Below the pieces are notes generated by a model, which made no database searches, had not been told where the DNA came from, and saw nothing but the letters and a program-made list of their open reading frames with translations. A DNA stretch of 64,000 bases from Sphingomonas_R arantia (GTDB lineage: Bacteria; Pseudomonadota; Alphaproteobacteria; Sphingomonadales; Sphingomonadaceae): contig NZ_JBHUGS010000002.1 of NCBI RefSeq assembly GCF_042682045.1, positions 1,157,754 to 1,221,753 of the forward strand, in the 5' to 3' direction. Positions 33,771 to 41,935 of this stretch are shown here, piece after piece. Made by a program: the position numbers and the translations under genes. The first letter of the stretch is position 1; each line of letters opens with the position of its first letter.

Positions 33771-36011
33771 TCAGCGCCGCCCTTGATGCCGAATATTCCT
33801 GGGCCGCCCCGGCTTGCCCGTCCGCGGCCGGTCCCGCGAATCATGTCGCCGATGCGGCAAATGGCTCGCCCCCTCCACCGGTTCGAACCGCAGCGCCCCG
33901 CTGATCGGATCCGCCTCCACCAGCCGCAGTTTCAACAACTGCCCGCTGACATAGCGGTCGCCGCTCTCGTCCCCGACCAGCGCCTGCGCCGCCTCGTCGA
34001 AGGTGAAGCGTTCGGCCCCCAGCGTCGACACCGGTACCAGCCCGTCTCCGCCGATCTCCTGCACCGTCGCGAAAAACCCGAACGCGCGCACCCCGGTGAT
34101 GCGCGTATCGACCACCTCACCCACGAACCGCGTCAGATACGCCGCGACATAACGGTCGATCGTCTCGCGCTCCGCCTCCATCGCGCGCCGCTCGGTCCGG
34201 CTGATCGCCTCGCCCAGCGCCGGCATCCGCTCGGCATCCGCCGCCGGCAACCGCGTCTGCTCGACCGCCGGCGCCAAGCCGAACGCCCCGACCAGCGACC
34301 GATGGACCAGCAGATCGGCATAACGCCGGATCGGGCTGGTGAAATGCGCATAGCTGCCCAGCGCCAGCCCGAAATGCCCGGTATTGGCCGGCGCATAATA
34401 AGCCTGCGTCTGCGATCGCAGGATCTGCTCCATGATCTGCGGCCGCATCGCCGCGTCCTCGACGCGCGCGAGCAGATGGTTGAACGTCTCGGGCCGCACC
34501 ACCTGCCCCAGCGCGAACGACACACCGCACGTCTCGAGATACTCCTTCAACGCGACCAGCTTCTCGCGGCTCGGCGACTCATGATCGCGGTACATCACCG
34601 GCTGCTTCTTCGATTCGAGCGCTTTGGCCGCCGCGACATTGGCCGCGATCATATATTCCTCGATCAACCGCATCGAATCGAGCCGTTCGCGCGGCGCGAC
34701 CGACTGGATCCGCCCCGTCTCGTCCAGCTCCACCCGCCGCTCCGGCATGTCCAGATCGAGCGGCCCGCGCCGTTCCCGCGCCCCCGCGAACAACCGCCAG
34801 CACGCCCAGAGCGGCTTCAACGCCGCCCCGACCAGTTCCGCCGGCACGCGGCCCGCCTCGCCGTCGATCGCCGCCTGCGCATCCTCGTATGCGATGTTGG
34901 CCGCGATCCGCACGGTGGCGCGCGTGAAATGCCACCCCTTCAACGTCCCGTCCGCGCCGACGCGCAGGTGGCACGCCAGCGCCGCCCGATCGACGCCCTC
35001 CTTCAGCGAACAGACGTCCGCCGACAGGATCTCCGGCAGCATCGGCACCACCCGGTCCGGGAAATACACGCTGTTGCCGCGCTTGCGCGCCGACCGGTCG
35101 AGCTCCGACCCGGCCCGCACATAATAAGCCACGTCGGCGATCGCGACGATCGCGCGGTACCCGCCGGCATTGCCCGGGTCCTCGTCCGGCGTCGCCCACA
35201 CCGCATCGTCATGGTCGCGCGCGTTGCTCGGGTCGATCGCCACGATCGGCAGGTGCGTCAGGTCCTCGCGCCCCTCGCCCAGCGGCAGCTTCGCCGCCGC
35301 GGTCGCCTCGGCCAGCACCTCTTCCGAGAAGACATCCGGAATGCCGAACTTGTGGATCGCGACCAGGCTAAAACTGCGCGGCGCGAACGGATCGCCCAGC
35401 CGCTCGCTCACGCGCACCGTCATGCGCGGCGGCCGCCCGGCCTTTTCCGCCAGCACCAGGTCGCCGACATCCGCCTCGCCCGCGTCCGACACCGGCCAGT
35501 CGCGCTTCTCGCGCTTGTCGACGGGCTTCAGCCACAACCGGTCGCCCTCGCGGCGCAGCACGCCCAGCACCAGCTCCTCGCCGCGCGCCAGCTTCTTCAT
35601 CGGATGCGCCAGCCAGCCGGAGCCCGCCTCCTCGGTCCGCGACAGGATGCGGTCGCCCGGCCCCAGCGGATCTCGCTTGCCACGCACCACCACGCGCAAC
35701 CGCGGCGGCGGCTGGTCGCTGTCCCAATTCTCGGGCACCGCGATCGGCACGCCTTCCTCGGTCACGTCCACGATGCGCAGCACCGTCACCTTCGGCACGC
35801 CGCCCATCTTGTGGAACGCGCGGCCCGGGGCACTGTCAATCAGCCCCTCGTCCGCCATGTCCTTCAACAACGCCTTCAGCAGAATCTTGTCCTGCGCATG
35901 CAGTCCGAAGGCCCGCGCGATCTCGCGCTTGCCCGCCGGTGTATCGCTGCTCGCGATGAAATCGAGGATTTGCTGGCGGTTCGGGAGGCCCGGCGACTGT
36001 CTGTTCGGCAT
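33771..36011 (-). CDS. rnr: Ribonuclease R
   Basis: Processive 3'-5' exoribonuclease that degrades structured RNA. The 746 residues have an N-terminal winged-helix-like region (RQQILDFIASSDTPAGKREI), cold-shock/OB domains, the RNB catalytic domain with the metal-binding aspartates IAIDPSNARDHDDAVWA-like segment (VAIDPSNARDHDDAVWA) and HFTSPIRRYADLLVHRSLVG, an S1 domain (TRITGVRAFGFFATVQEIGG) and a short basic tail (RPRTGKPGRPRN). Shorter than E. coli RNase R (813), as is usual in alphaproteobacteria. Confidence 0.96.
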   Translation of the reverse strand: MPNRQSPGLPNRQQILDFIASSDTPAGKREIARAFGLHAQDKILLKALLKDMADEGLIDSAPGRAFHKMGGVPKVTVLRIVDVTEEGVPIAVPENWDSDQPPPRLRVVVRGKRDPLGPGDRILSRTEEAGSGWLAHPMKKLARGEELVLGVLRREGDRLWLKPVDKREKRDWPVSDAGEADVGDLVLAEKAGRPPRMTVRVSERLGDPFAPRSFSLVAIHKFGIPDVFSEEVLAEATAAAKLPLGEGREDLTHLPIVAIDPSNARDHDDAVWATPDEDPGNAGGYRAIVAIADVAYYVRAGSELDRSARKRGNSVYFPDRVVPMLPEILSADVCSLKEGVDRAALACHLRVGADGTLKGWHFTRATVRIAANIAYEDAQAAIDGEAGRVPAELVGAALKPLWACWRLFAGARERRGPLDLDMPERRVELDETGRIQSVAPRERLDSMRLIEEYMIAANVAAAKALESKKQPVMYRDHESPSREKLVALKEYLETCGVSFALGQVVRPETFNHLLARVEDAAMRPQIMEQILRSQTQAYYAPANTGHFGLALGSYAHFTSPIRRYADLLVHRSLVGAFGLAPAVEQTRLPAADAERMPALGEAISRTERRAMEAERETIDRYVAAYLTRFVGEVVDTRITGVRAFGFFATVQEIGGDGLVPVSTLGAERFTFDEAAQALVGDESGDRYVSGQLLKLRLVEADPISGALRFEPVEGASHLPHRRHDSRDRPRTGKPGRPRNIRHQGRR

Positions 36012-36153
36012 CGCCTGTCTTAACGCGCCGCGGACGATCCGTCATCCGGCCATAAGGTCCACGCCCGACCGCCCCCGCCACGCAAATTTTTTACCGAACC
36101 TGTGAAGCCTTCCGCAAGGTCGAGGCGTTACAAAACCAAGACAGAAAAATGAA

Positions 36154-36312
36154 ATGGAGAAGGCTGCAGTGACGACAGGCATCCTCAAGACCGACGTTGG
36201 TCCCCAGGCCGCACGCGATTCCGTGCCGATCCCGATGGCGATCCTGTTTGCCGGGTTGATCTCGTCCCCGGTCTGGCTCGCCCTTGGCTGGGCCGTCGGC
36301 CTATTCCATTGA
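36154..36312 (+). CDS. Small single-span membrane peptide
   Basis: A 52-residue open frame beginning MEKAAVTTGILKTDVGPQAR, with one hydrophobic helix near its C-terminus (MAILFAGLISSPVWLALGWA) and ending VGLFH. It is too short for most gene callers. AGAAAAATGAA precedes the ATG and a GTG lies in frame 15 bp later. It lies between rnr (divergent) and the tRNA. No family recognised. Codon composition is like its neighbours and the helix is a clean transmembrane segment, so it is probably real. Confidence 0.55.
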   Translation: MEKAAVTTGILKTDVGPQAARDSVPIPMAILFAGLISSPVWLALGWAVGLFH

Positions 36313-36372
36313 TCTAAGGCCGACTGGGCGGCTTGCCTAACGGGCGGCCGCTCCGCTATTTGCCGTGCCCGG

Positions 36373-36447
36373 GGGCCTGTAGCTCAATGGTAGAGCCGGC
36401 CGCTCATAACGGCTAGGTTGCGGGTTCGAATCCTGCCGGGCCCACCA
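36373..36447 (+). tRNA. tRNA with anticodon CAT, probably tRNA-Ile2 (lysidine type)
   Basis: A complete cloverleaf with encoded CCA: acceptor GGGCCTG (36373-36379) with CGGGCCC (36437-36443), D stem GCTC/GAGC, anticodon stem GGCCG/CGGCT with loop CTCATAA (anticodon CAT at 36405-36407), T stem GCGGG/CCTGC, then A-CCA. CAT could be Met or, after lysidine modification by TilS, Ile (AUA codons). The C4-G69 and C5-G68 acceptor pairs are the known TilS identity elements in E. coli tRNA-Ile2, and the stems resemble alphaproteobacterial Ile2, so Ile2 is favoured over elongator Met. Prophage genes start directly downstream. Confidence 0.9.
36420..36447 (+). other. Probable attL core within the tRNA 3' end
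   Basis: DUF4102-type integrases usually recombine at tRNA 3' ends, and the T-arm to CCA end (36420-36447) is intact on the chromosomal side with the integrase right after it. The exact core length cannot be set without the other junction. Confidence 0.6.
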
Positions 36448-36551
36448 AAAACCCCGCGCATCGCGGCACATCCAGTATCAAAACCCTTGTAAATCCTCGG
36501 TTTTCGCAGCATCCTCCTAGTCAGGGTGTCGCATCGTGTTGCACCTGATCG

Positions 36552-36600
36552 TGGGGCATCTGGGGGCACTTTGGGGGCACCGGTTGTCAGATTGGGGGCA
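36552..36600 (+). repeat. Phased TGGGGGCA repeats before int
   Basis: Four copies of GGGGCA, three of them inside TGGGGGCA, start at 36553, 36563, 36574 and 36595, that is 10, 11 and 21 bp apart, so they face the same side of the helix. Lying between the attachment site and int, they look like arm-type integrase or Xis binding sites. Three more copies lie inside int at 37380, 37390 and 37405. Confidence 0.6.
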
Positions 36601-36603
36601 TCG

Positions 36604-37893
36604 GTGCTGACCGACGTACAGGCTCGGAAGGCCAAGGCTACCGACAAGGACCAGAAGCTAAGTGACGCTGGTGGGCTCTACCTGTTCGTCACAAAGACCG
36701 GCTTCAAGTCCTGGCGCATGAAGTACCGGTACGGGGGCAAGGAAAAGCGGCTGACGTTCGGCCCCTACCCAGAGGTAACCCTGGCGGAGGCACGGGACCG
36801 GCGAGACGCCGCTCGCCGTCTTTTGCGCGACGATCGCGACCCTGCCGTCGAGAAAATGAAGGCGCGGGCGTCGAGCGTTACCGCGGCGGCCACGACCTTC
36901 GAGATGAAGGCGCGCGAATGGCATACGGCGCAGCGGCCCCGCTGGTCACCAGACTATACTGACCTGGTGATACGCGCGCTCGAGCGTGACATCTTCCCCG
37001 AACTCGGACGGATGCCCATCGGTGAGATCGACGGGCCGCTAGTGCTGGCAGAGCTGCGGAAGATCGAACGGCGCGGATCGATCGAGACGGCCAAGAGGAT
37101 CCGCCAGCATGTGTCGGCAGTGTTCGTCTACGCGATGGCGGAGGGCACCGCGGCAAACGATCCATCCGCTAGCCTCGGCAAAGCCCTTCAACCGCTGGCA
37201 AACAAGGGTAAGCAGCCGGCGTTCGTGGACATCGAGAAAGCTCGACAGCTGCTGATTGATACGGAGGCGTCCAGCGCCGGTCCGGTCACCAAGCTGGCGT
37301 CGCGGCTGCTTGCCTTGACGGCAGCTCGTCCTGGTATCCTGCGATCGGCGCCGTGGTCCGAGTTTGAGGGCATCGATTGGGGGCATCCGGGGGCACCGGC
37401 ACCGGGGGCACTCTGGCGCGTGCCGGCCGCGCGCATGAAGCTGGAGATGGACCGGAAGACTGATCAGGTGTTCGAGCACGTCATCCCCCTGCCCGCGCAG
37501 GCGGTCGACGTGCTACACGCGCTCCGTCGGCTGACGGGTCGGATCGCCCTGCTGTTCCCCAGCACGCGCAGCACCATCCGCCCGATGTCCGAAAACACAA
37601 TTGGCTACCTGTACAACCGGATCGGGTATCGCGGCCGGCACGTCCCGCATGGCTGGCGAGCCTGCTTCTCGACCATCATGAACGAGCGGGTCGGTGACGA
37701 CGTCCGCGTTGGTGATCGCGCAGTCATCGACCTGATGCTGGCGCACGTCCCGCAGGGGCTGTCGGGGTCGGAGGCAGCCTATAACCGGTCGCAGCATATG
37801 GCTCGACGCCGGCAACTGGCAGAGGCCTGGGCGGACCTGCTGATGGAGGGCATGGCACCGGCGAACGATTTGCTGCGTGGGGAAGAGCGTTAG
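36604..37893 (+). CDS. Tyrosine-type site-specific integrase (DUF4102 family)
   Basis: Recombinase integrating the prophage at the tRNA. The GTG start at 36604 gives 429 residues beginning MLTDVQARKAKATDKDQKLS, the typical DUF4102 N-terminus; the frame is open to 36526 but that part is the repeat region. DNA-arm domain to about 85 (GGLYLFVTKTGFKSWRMKYR), SAM-like core-binding domain 95-200, catalytic domain with R242 (TAARPGILR), H349-x-x-R352 (HGWR), H381 (AHVPQG) and the nucleophile Y393 (AAYNRSQHMARRR). An insert rich in Gly/Pro (GHPGAPAPGAL) lies after the catalytic Arg. Confidence 0.95.
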   Translation: MLTDVQARKAKATDKDQKLSDAGGLYLFVTKTGFKSWRMKYRYGGKEKRLTFGPYPEVTLAEARDRRDAARRLLRDDRDPAVEKMKARASSVTAAATTFEMKAREWHTAQRPRWSPDYTDLVIRALERDIFPELGRMPIGEIDGPLVLAELRKIERRGSIETAKRIRQHVSAVFVYAMAEGTAANDPSASLGKALQPLANKGKQPAFVDIEKARQLLIDTEASSAGPVTKLASRLLALTAARPGILRSAPWSEFEGIDWGHPGAPAPGALWRVPAARMKLEMDRKTDQVFEHVIPLPAQAVDVLHALRRLTGRIALLFPSTRSTIRPMSENTIGYLYNRIGYRGRHVPHGWRACFSTIMNERVGDDVRVGDRAVIDLMLAHVPQGLSGSEAAYNRSQHMARRRQLAEAWADLLMEGMAPANDLLRGEER

Positions 37894-38076
37894 TTCGCCG
37901 CGTCGTCGCCGACGGAATTAGGCAGCGCGCGAGGATTGTCGATTTCACCACGCCGCACTGTACCGAGGTAGAGCGGGCGTCATGCAGCTCTGAAAATAAG
38001 GTATAAATTAACCAAGGTTTATTATTTGGGTTGCGATCTTGGTTAGCCCATTGCCCGTCGCAGTGTGGAGGACGCT

Positions 38077-38265
38077 ATGTACAACTGGATCGCTGAAGCA
38101 GACTTGTATCGGTTGAGACGAGCTCGCAACCAAGCCGAGAGCAACCAGGAACGCCAACGTCTTGACGATCTGATAGCAGCGAAGACGGGGAAGGCACCCG
38201 CCGTCCCCACGCGAACCGCCACGCAGGAACGCCAGCCATCAGCGTGGAGCTACAAGACGACTTAG
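38077..38265 (+). CDS. Small hypothetical protein
   Basis: A 62-residue, polar, helical protein: MYNWIAEADLYRLRRARNQA followed by ESNQERQRLDDLIAAKTGKA, ending in a Thr/Arg-rich tail. A GGAGG ribosome site sits six bases before the ATG. Function unknown. The 183-bp gap before it is A/T-rich around 38000-38045 and contains an inverted repeat AACCAAG/CTTGGTT, possibly a promoter or recombination-accessory site. Confidence 0.65.
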   Translation: MYNWIAEADLYRLRRARNQAESNQERQRLDDLIAAKTGKAPAVPTRTATQERQPSAWSYKTT

Positions 38266-38337
38266 CCGCACCCGGCTAATGCATCGCTAGTCGCGTCTGC
38301 CGCTTGCCTGAAAACAGGATAGTATTGGTCGTCGCGG

Positions 38338-38520
38338 CTAGCGTGGGCTGCCCACCCACTCGTTGATGTCGCTTTCGTACCAGCCGACGCAGTTCGTGCT
38401 GATCGCGATCTGGGTCGGGAAGGTTCCTGCAGCGACCTTCCGATAGATCGTTGCACGGTGTAGCCCAGTCCGGCGTCGGACCTCCGGCAACCGAACAATG
38501 TTGTCATGTTCGCGGGTCAC
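38338..38520 (-). CDS. AlpA-like helix-turn-helix protein, probable excisionase
   Basis: A 60-residue DNA-binding protein of the AlpA/MerR-like excisionase type: IVRLPEVRRRTGLHRATIYR is the winged helix-turn-helix, then VAAGTFPTQIAIS and WYESDINEWVGS, all diagnostic of AlpA family phage regulators. It starts with GTG overlapping the previous stop (GTGA). In prophages these proteins often control int or act as Xis; here it is the last gene of the leftward block, next to int on the opposite strand. Confidence 0.9.
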   Translation of the reverse strand: MTREHDNIVRLPEVRRRTGLHRATIYRKVAAGTFPTQIAISTNCVGWYESDINEWVGSPR

Positions 38521-38885
38521 TGAATTACCTCCACCTGTCGCAGCATCAGCTTCTCGAGCCGCGCGAAATAGGTCAGCCGGCTTGCGACGCTGTCGTCGTA
38601 CAGCCAGAGCTTCTCGTCCCGCGTGTTCCACCAGACGTCCAGCGCGGCCGGATCGCGTGCGAAAAAGACGCCGTGCGTCGGCATTACCTTCTCGTAGTCG
38701 ATCCACCCGCCCCTTGTCATACCGAGCGGCACGTAATCCCGGTTCAGCGGAAGGAATGCGCGCTTGCGCTTCGGGTGCGCGACCCGCTGGAACAGGTACG
38801 GCATCCATAGCTTAAAGAACGTCGGTCCGGCCGCCTTTCCATGGCCGCAGGTCAGCCCCGCCGCCTCTCGATCGGACATTGTCAT
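38517..38885 (-). CDS. Phage hypothetical protein
   Basis: A 122-residue protein (MTMSDREAAGLTCGHGKAAG..., FFKLWMPYLFQRVAHPKRKR, DPAALDVWWNTRDEKLWLYD). No family recognised; rich in aromatic and basic residues. Coupled on both sides: its start overlaps the stop of the gene at 38882 and its stop overlaps the AlpA start. Unknown role in the leftward early block. Confidence 0.75.
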   Translation of the reverse strand: MTMSDREAAGLTCGHGKAAGPTFFKLWMPYLFQRVAHPKRKRAFLPLNRDYVPLGMTRGGWIDYEKVMPTHGVFFARDPAALDVWWNTRDEKLWLYDDSVASRLTYFARLEKLMLRQVEVIQ

Positions 38886-39514
38886 AGTGTCTCTCCCCGT
38901 CCCAATTCGGGATCTGTTACGGTTAAATGACTGCTTAGTGATGTGGGCGTTGCATGTGATGCTCCGTGTTCACCGACGCCGGATACGGTTTGGGGACTTG
39001 GGAGATTCGCACGATGATCGCAGACTATACTGACCGTTTGATCTGGAAGCTGGTCTACAGGGTGTTCCAGTCGGCTATTGACCAACTCAACGTTGGCGAT
39101 TGCGCCTGACCGAAGTGTGGTATTAGTTCCGCTACCGGCGCCAAGCACCGTTGCTCCCGGATCATCGTATACCTTGACGCTGACTAGCGTCGTGTTGAGT
39201 TCTACAGTCGCCTCGCGTTCCGGCGTCTTTATGGGCGGCGCTGCTAAGGCGTTAAAGGCAGCGATCTTCGGTCCGGCCTCCGCGACCCACAGTCGCGACG
39301 CCAGCAGTTCGCACTCCATCAGCAGCAGGTGCAGCCACATTGCCGGTACCGCCGTCTCGGGCCCGAGCCCCATGGCCCCCTCGCTATCGCGTGACGCTGC
39401 GAGGTCCGCGACGGAAGGCATCATCTGACGAAGTTGCGATGCCAGCGCCCGCGCGAGCGGCGGCAGGACGTCGAGGTTGTTATCGTTCCGCGCAGTCGTG
39501 TTGATCACGCCCAT
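38882..39514 (-). CDS. Phage hypothetical protein
   Basis: A 210-residue protein starting MGVINTTARNDNNLDVLPPL. The N-terminal 110 residues look folded and helical (MWLHLLLMECELLASRLWVA); the C-terminal 90 are Ser/Thr/Val-rich and probably flexible (SGTNTTLRSGAIANVELVNS, ATPTSLSSHLTVTDPELGRG). No family recognised. Overlaps both neighbours by a few bases. Confidence 0.7.
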   Translation of the reverse strand: MGVINTTARNDNNLDVLPPLARALASQLRQMMPSVADLAASRDSEGAMGLGPETAVPAMWLHLLLMECELLASRLWVAEAGPKIAAFNALAAPPIKTPEREATVELNTTLVSVKVYDDPGATVLGAGSGTNTTLRSGAIANVELVNSRLEHPVDQLPDQTVSIVCDHRANLPSPQTVSGVGEHGASHATPTSLSSHLTVTDPELGRGETL

Positions 39515-40506
39515 TCCCTCTCAAATCGGATGTCGTCAAAAGCTTCGAGCGCGGACGGATCCTCGATCATCTCGAGCCCGGACCGGTCGATGTCGTCGTT
39601 GATCATTTCGTCGAGGCTGCGCGGCCCGAACTTGCTTGCCCACACAGCGTACCCGGCCAGGAGAAAGCGCTTCGCTTCGCGCTTCACATTCTCGGCAGCG
39701 AGGCGCTCCTCGAGCACAGCCAGGTACATCTCGCTGATGATGTCGTCGCGCAGCGCCGGGTTGATCTGGCGGGGCATCGTCGCGGCGATCGTCGCGTACA
39801 GCCTGTCGCGGTACGCTGGTGGCAGGGTTGCCGCCCGGGGTCGCTCTCGGATCTTGCGGCGGCGGGCTGTGGCTGCCACCGCTGCGATACGCTTGGCCGC
39901 AACGATCTGGCGTCGACGCCCGATCTGTTCGCCCGTCATACCCCGGGCGGCATAATTGATCTGGCCGATGGTCAGGCCCGTGGCGGTCGCGATCTGCGCG
40001 GGATCCTCGCCGTTCGTAAGGCGCTCGCATATGACTACGCGCATTCCATCGGTGCATTCGACCATGCGCCGTTCGAGGTGCCTTAAAGCTACGTCATTAT
40101 TTGCAGCGCGCTCAGCCTGCTTCGGCACCGAGAACGCTTTGGCGATGCGCTCTACCTGCTGCCGCGAGAGGCCGTAGTTCGCACGGATATCTCTCCGCGG
40201 CACCCCGCCCAGCAGATCCGTCTCCACCTGGCACCGGGTCTCATACGATATGCCCAAGCTCTCGCCGGTGTACGTGCTGCAGTACCGTTCGTGGAACACT
40301 GGCTGTCCGCAGCCGCAGAGCAACTCCTGCCCTCCGCGGCTGAACGCTGCGATGACCTGCTTGAGGTATGCCCCGACGGTAATGCGGTTCCGGCCGACAA
40401 TCCGCGCCGCTCCCGTGATCGACACGAGATTTCCCGCCAGAAGCTGTTCGACCAGCGTGGCGCGATCCTCGGCCGGAAGCACGCTCAGAGACGGATAACC
40501 GCTCAT
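39505..40506 (-). CDS. Helix-turn-helix protein with sigma-like C-terminal region
   Basis: A 333-residue regulator-like protein. N-terminal helix-turn-helix (VSITGAARIVGRNRITVGAY), a Cys/His cluster (LLCGCGQPVFHERYC) suggesting a zinc site, a second helix-turn-helix (RDIRANYGLSRQQVERIAKA), a third one near 205 (DPAQIATATGLTIGQINYAA), and a C-terminal part, INPALRDDIISEMYLAVLEE ... FGPRSLDEMINDD, that resembles sigma-70 region 2 and its following linker. The start at 40506 is preferred over 40611, which would overlap the ParB-like gene by over 100 bp. Confidence 0.75.
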   Translation of the reverse strand: MSGYPSLSVLPAEDRATLVEQLLAGNLVSITGAARIVGRNRITVGAYLKQVIAAFSRGGQELLCGCGQPVFHERYCSTYTGESLGISYETRCQVETDLLGGVPRRDIRANYGLSRQQVERIAKAFSVPKQAERAANNDVALRHLERRMVECTDGMRVVICERLTNGEDPAQIATATGLTIGQINYAARGMTGEQIGRRRQIVAAKRIAAVAATARRRKIRERPRAATLPPAYRDRLYATIAATMPRQINPALRDDIISEMYLAVLEERLAAENVKREAKRFLLAGYAVWASKFGPRSLDEMINDDIDRSGLEMIEDPSALEAFDDIRFEREWA

Positions 40507-41651
40507 GCCGCAACCGCCTGTGTCGCGAGATCCTGGCTTTCCAGCAACATCGCCCGAATGCGACGGTGCCGATCGTCGCCACCAGCACAGGTCGCGATGA
40601 ACTCCGACCACGCCGCCATGTCGAACGACGATACGGCGGTGAACAGCCTGGCCTTGTCGAGCCGCGCAGGCGGCATCGCGAGGATCTTAGCGAGCGCAGT
40701 GAAGATCGGGCTTCCGGCCGTCAGCCGCTGACCGCCGAACGATGACGCCATTATCTCGAGCGCCTCGGCGACAACCGACGGGCCGTGCTTCCGGTAGATC
40801 GTCGCGATGGCGGACGTGAAGGCCACCTCGCCGGGCGTCCAAGAGGCATGACCGGTTTTTCGCGAGACCGTGAAGCCGGCGTCGGTCACCATCTTGGTGA
40901 TCGCCATCGCTTCCGGGTCACCGCCTGCCGTGGCCGCATGCAGATCGTCCAGGCGGTTGATGGCGCGGCGGGTCCGGTTCATCGCGACGAACATCGCGGC
41001 TTCCTCGGCAACGCTTGCATAGGTCGAGATGCAGCAGGGCAGGAACTGGACGTCGCCGCGCAGTCGCGCGCCTTCCAGGCGATGCTGGCCGTCGATGACG
41101 TAGAAGCTGCCGTCGTGGCGGCGGGACACGACCAGCGGCATGCACATGCGCCAGTCCCACACGGCCGCGATGCTGCGGATCAGGCGTTGCGACGCGCCGG
41201 TGTCGATCGACCGCTGGTAGCTGTCGTCGATGCGCAGGTCCGCGACCGGACGCTGCTCGATGGACGGCGGGTTGCCCAGCTGCGGCGCGAACGCCGGCGC
41301 CGGGGACGTCGCGGCACGGTGCCGCCCCGTCGAAGCCATCGGAACTGTCGCCTGCGGTGCCGCCTTTGGCCGTCCCGCCCCAGGCTGTTTGGGGCCGAGC
41401 GGCGCATAAACGATATCGTTTTCGTCGAGTTCAGCGAGGAGCGCCGGCATGTCGACGGGCGCACAGGTGTAGTGCTGGTCCTTCCGTTCGATCACGACGT
41501 GACCGACGTGGACCCGCGCCTGACCAGTTGGCGTATCGAGAAGGAAGGTGCCGTTCGGCTGGCGCGTCTCGGCCATGGCCGCCTGCACCCATTCCGGCGC
41601 GGTGAAGCCCTGCTTGTTCGCCCACATGCGATGTTCGACGGTGGCAGTCAT
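40503..41651 (-). CDS. ParB-like (ParB/Srx fold) phage protein
   Basis: A 382-residue protein. N-terminal 120 residues are linker-like (PTGQARVHVGHVVIERKDQH; Pro/Ala-rich stretch), then a ParB N-terminal-type domain: RPVADLRIDDSYQRSIDTGA, MPLVVSRRHDGSFYVIDGQH and RLEGARLRG, where DGQHR is the nucleotide-binding motif of ParB/Srx proteins. The C-terminal 150 residues are helical with no clear DNA-binding helix-turn-helix. Whether it acts as CTPase clamp, nuclease or regulator cannot be told. Overlaps the next gene by ATGA. Confidence 0.8.
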   Translation of the reverse strand: MTATVEHRMWANKQGFTAPEWVQAAMAETRQPNGTFLLDTPTGQARVHVGHVVIERKDQHYTCAPVDMPALLAELDENDIVYAPLGPKQPGAGRPKAAPQATVPMASTGRHRAATSPAPAFAPQLGNPPSIEQRPVADLRIDDSYQRSIDTGASQRLIRSIAAVWDWRMCMPLVVSRRHDGSFYVIDGQHRLEGARLRGDVQFLPCCISTYASVAEEAAMFVAMNRTRRAINRLDDLHAATAGGDPEAMAITKMVTDAGFTVSRKTGHASWTPGEVAFTSAIATIYRKHGPSVVAEALEIMASSFGGQRLTAGSPIFTALAKILAMPPARLDKARLFTAVSSFDMAAWSEFIATCAGGDDRHRRIRAMLLESQDLATQAVAA

Positions 41652-41698
41652 GGTTTCGGCTTTCGATTGAGCCACGATTGACGGGCGGACGATGGCGA

Positions 41699-41935
41699 TC
41701 AGCGCTGAGCGGACGTCGGAACGATCGTAAGCGCCGGCTCGAGCTTCACGCCGAGCTCCGCCAACTCCGACATCAGGGTAAAAGCGCGCTGCAGGCGGTG
41801 AGCCTTGATCGCCGCAACCCTTCGTGCGGCTGACGGGGCAGCTTCCCGTTCCATGGTGACCAGCCGCTGCGTGGCCGCGCTGTACTCGGCCCAGGCGTCC
41901 GCGATCGCGTCCTGAGTGGGGATGCCGGCGATCAT
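41699..41935 (-). CDS. Small helical phage protein
   Basis: A 78-residue protein (MIAGIPTQDAIADAWAEYSA, then TQRLVTMEREAAPSAARRVA), probably one helical hairpin. Its start overlaps the stop of the gene at 41932 by 4 bp. No family recognised. Confidence 0.6.
   Translation of the reverse strand: MIAGIPTQDAIADAWAEYSAATQRLVTMEREAAPSAARRVAAIKAHRLQRAFTLMSELAELGVKLEPALTIVPTSAQR

Noticed and set aside
36526..36603. Upstream start for the integrase at 36526
   Set aside because: The extra 26 codons translate the phased GGGGCA repeats; family homology starts at the GTG at 36604.
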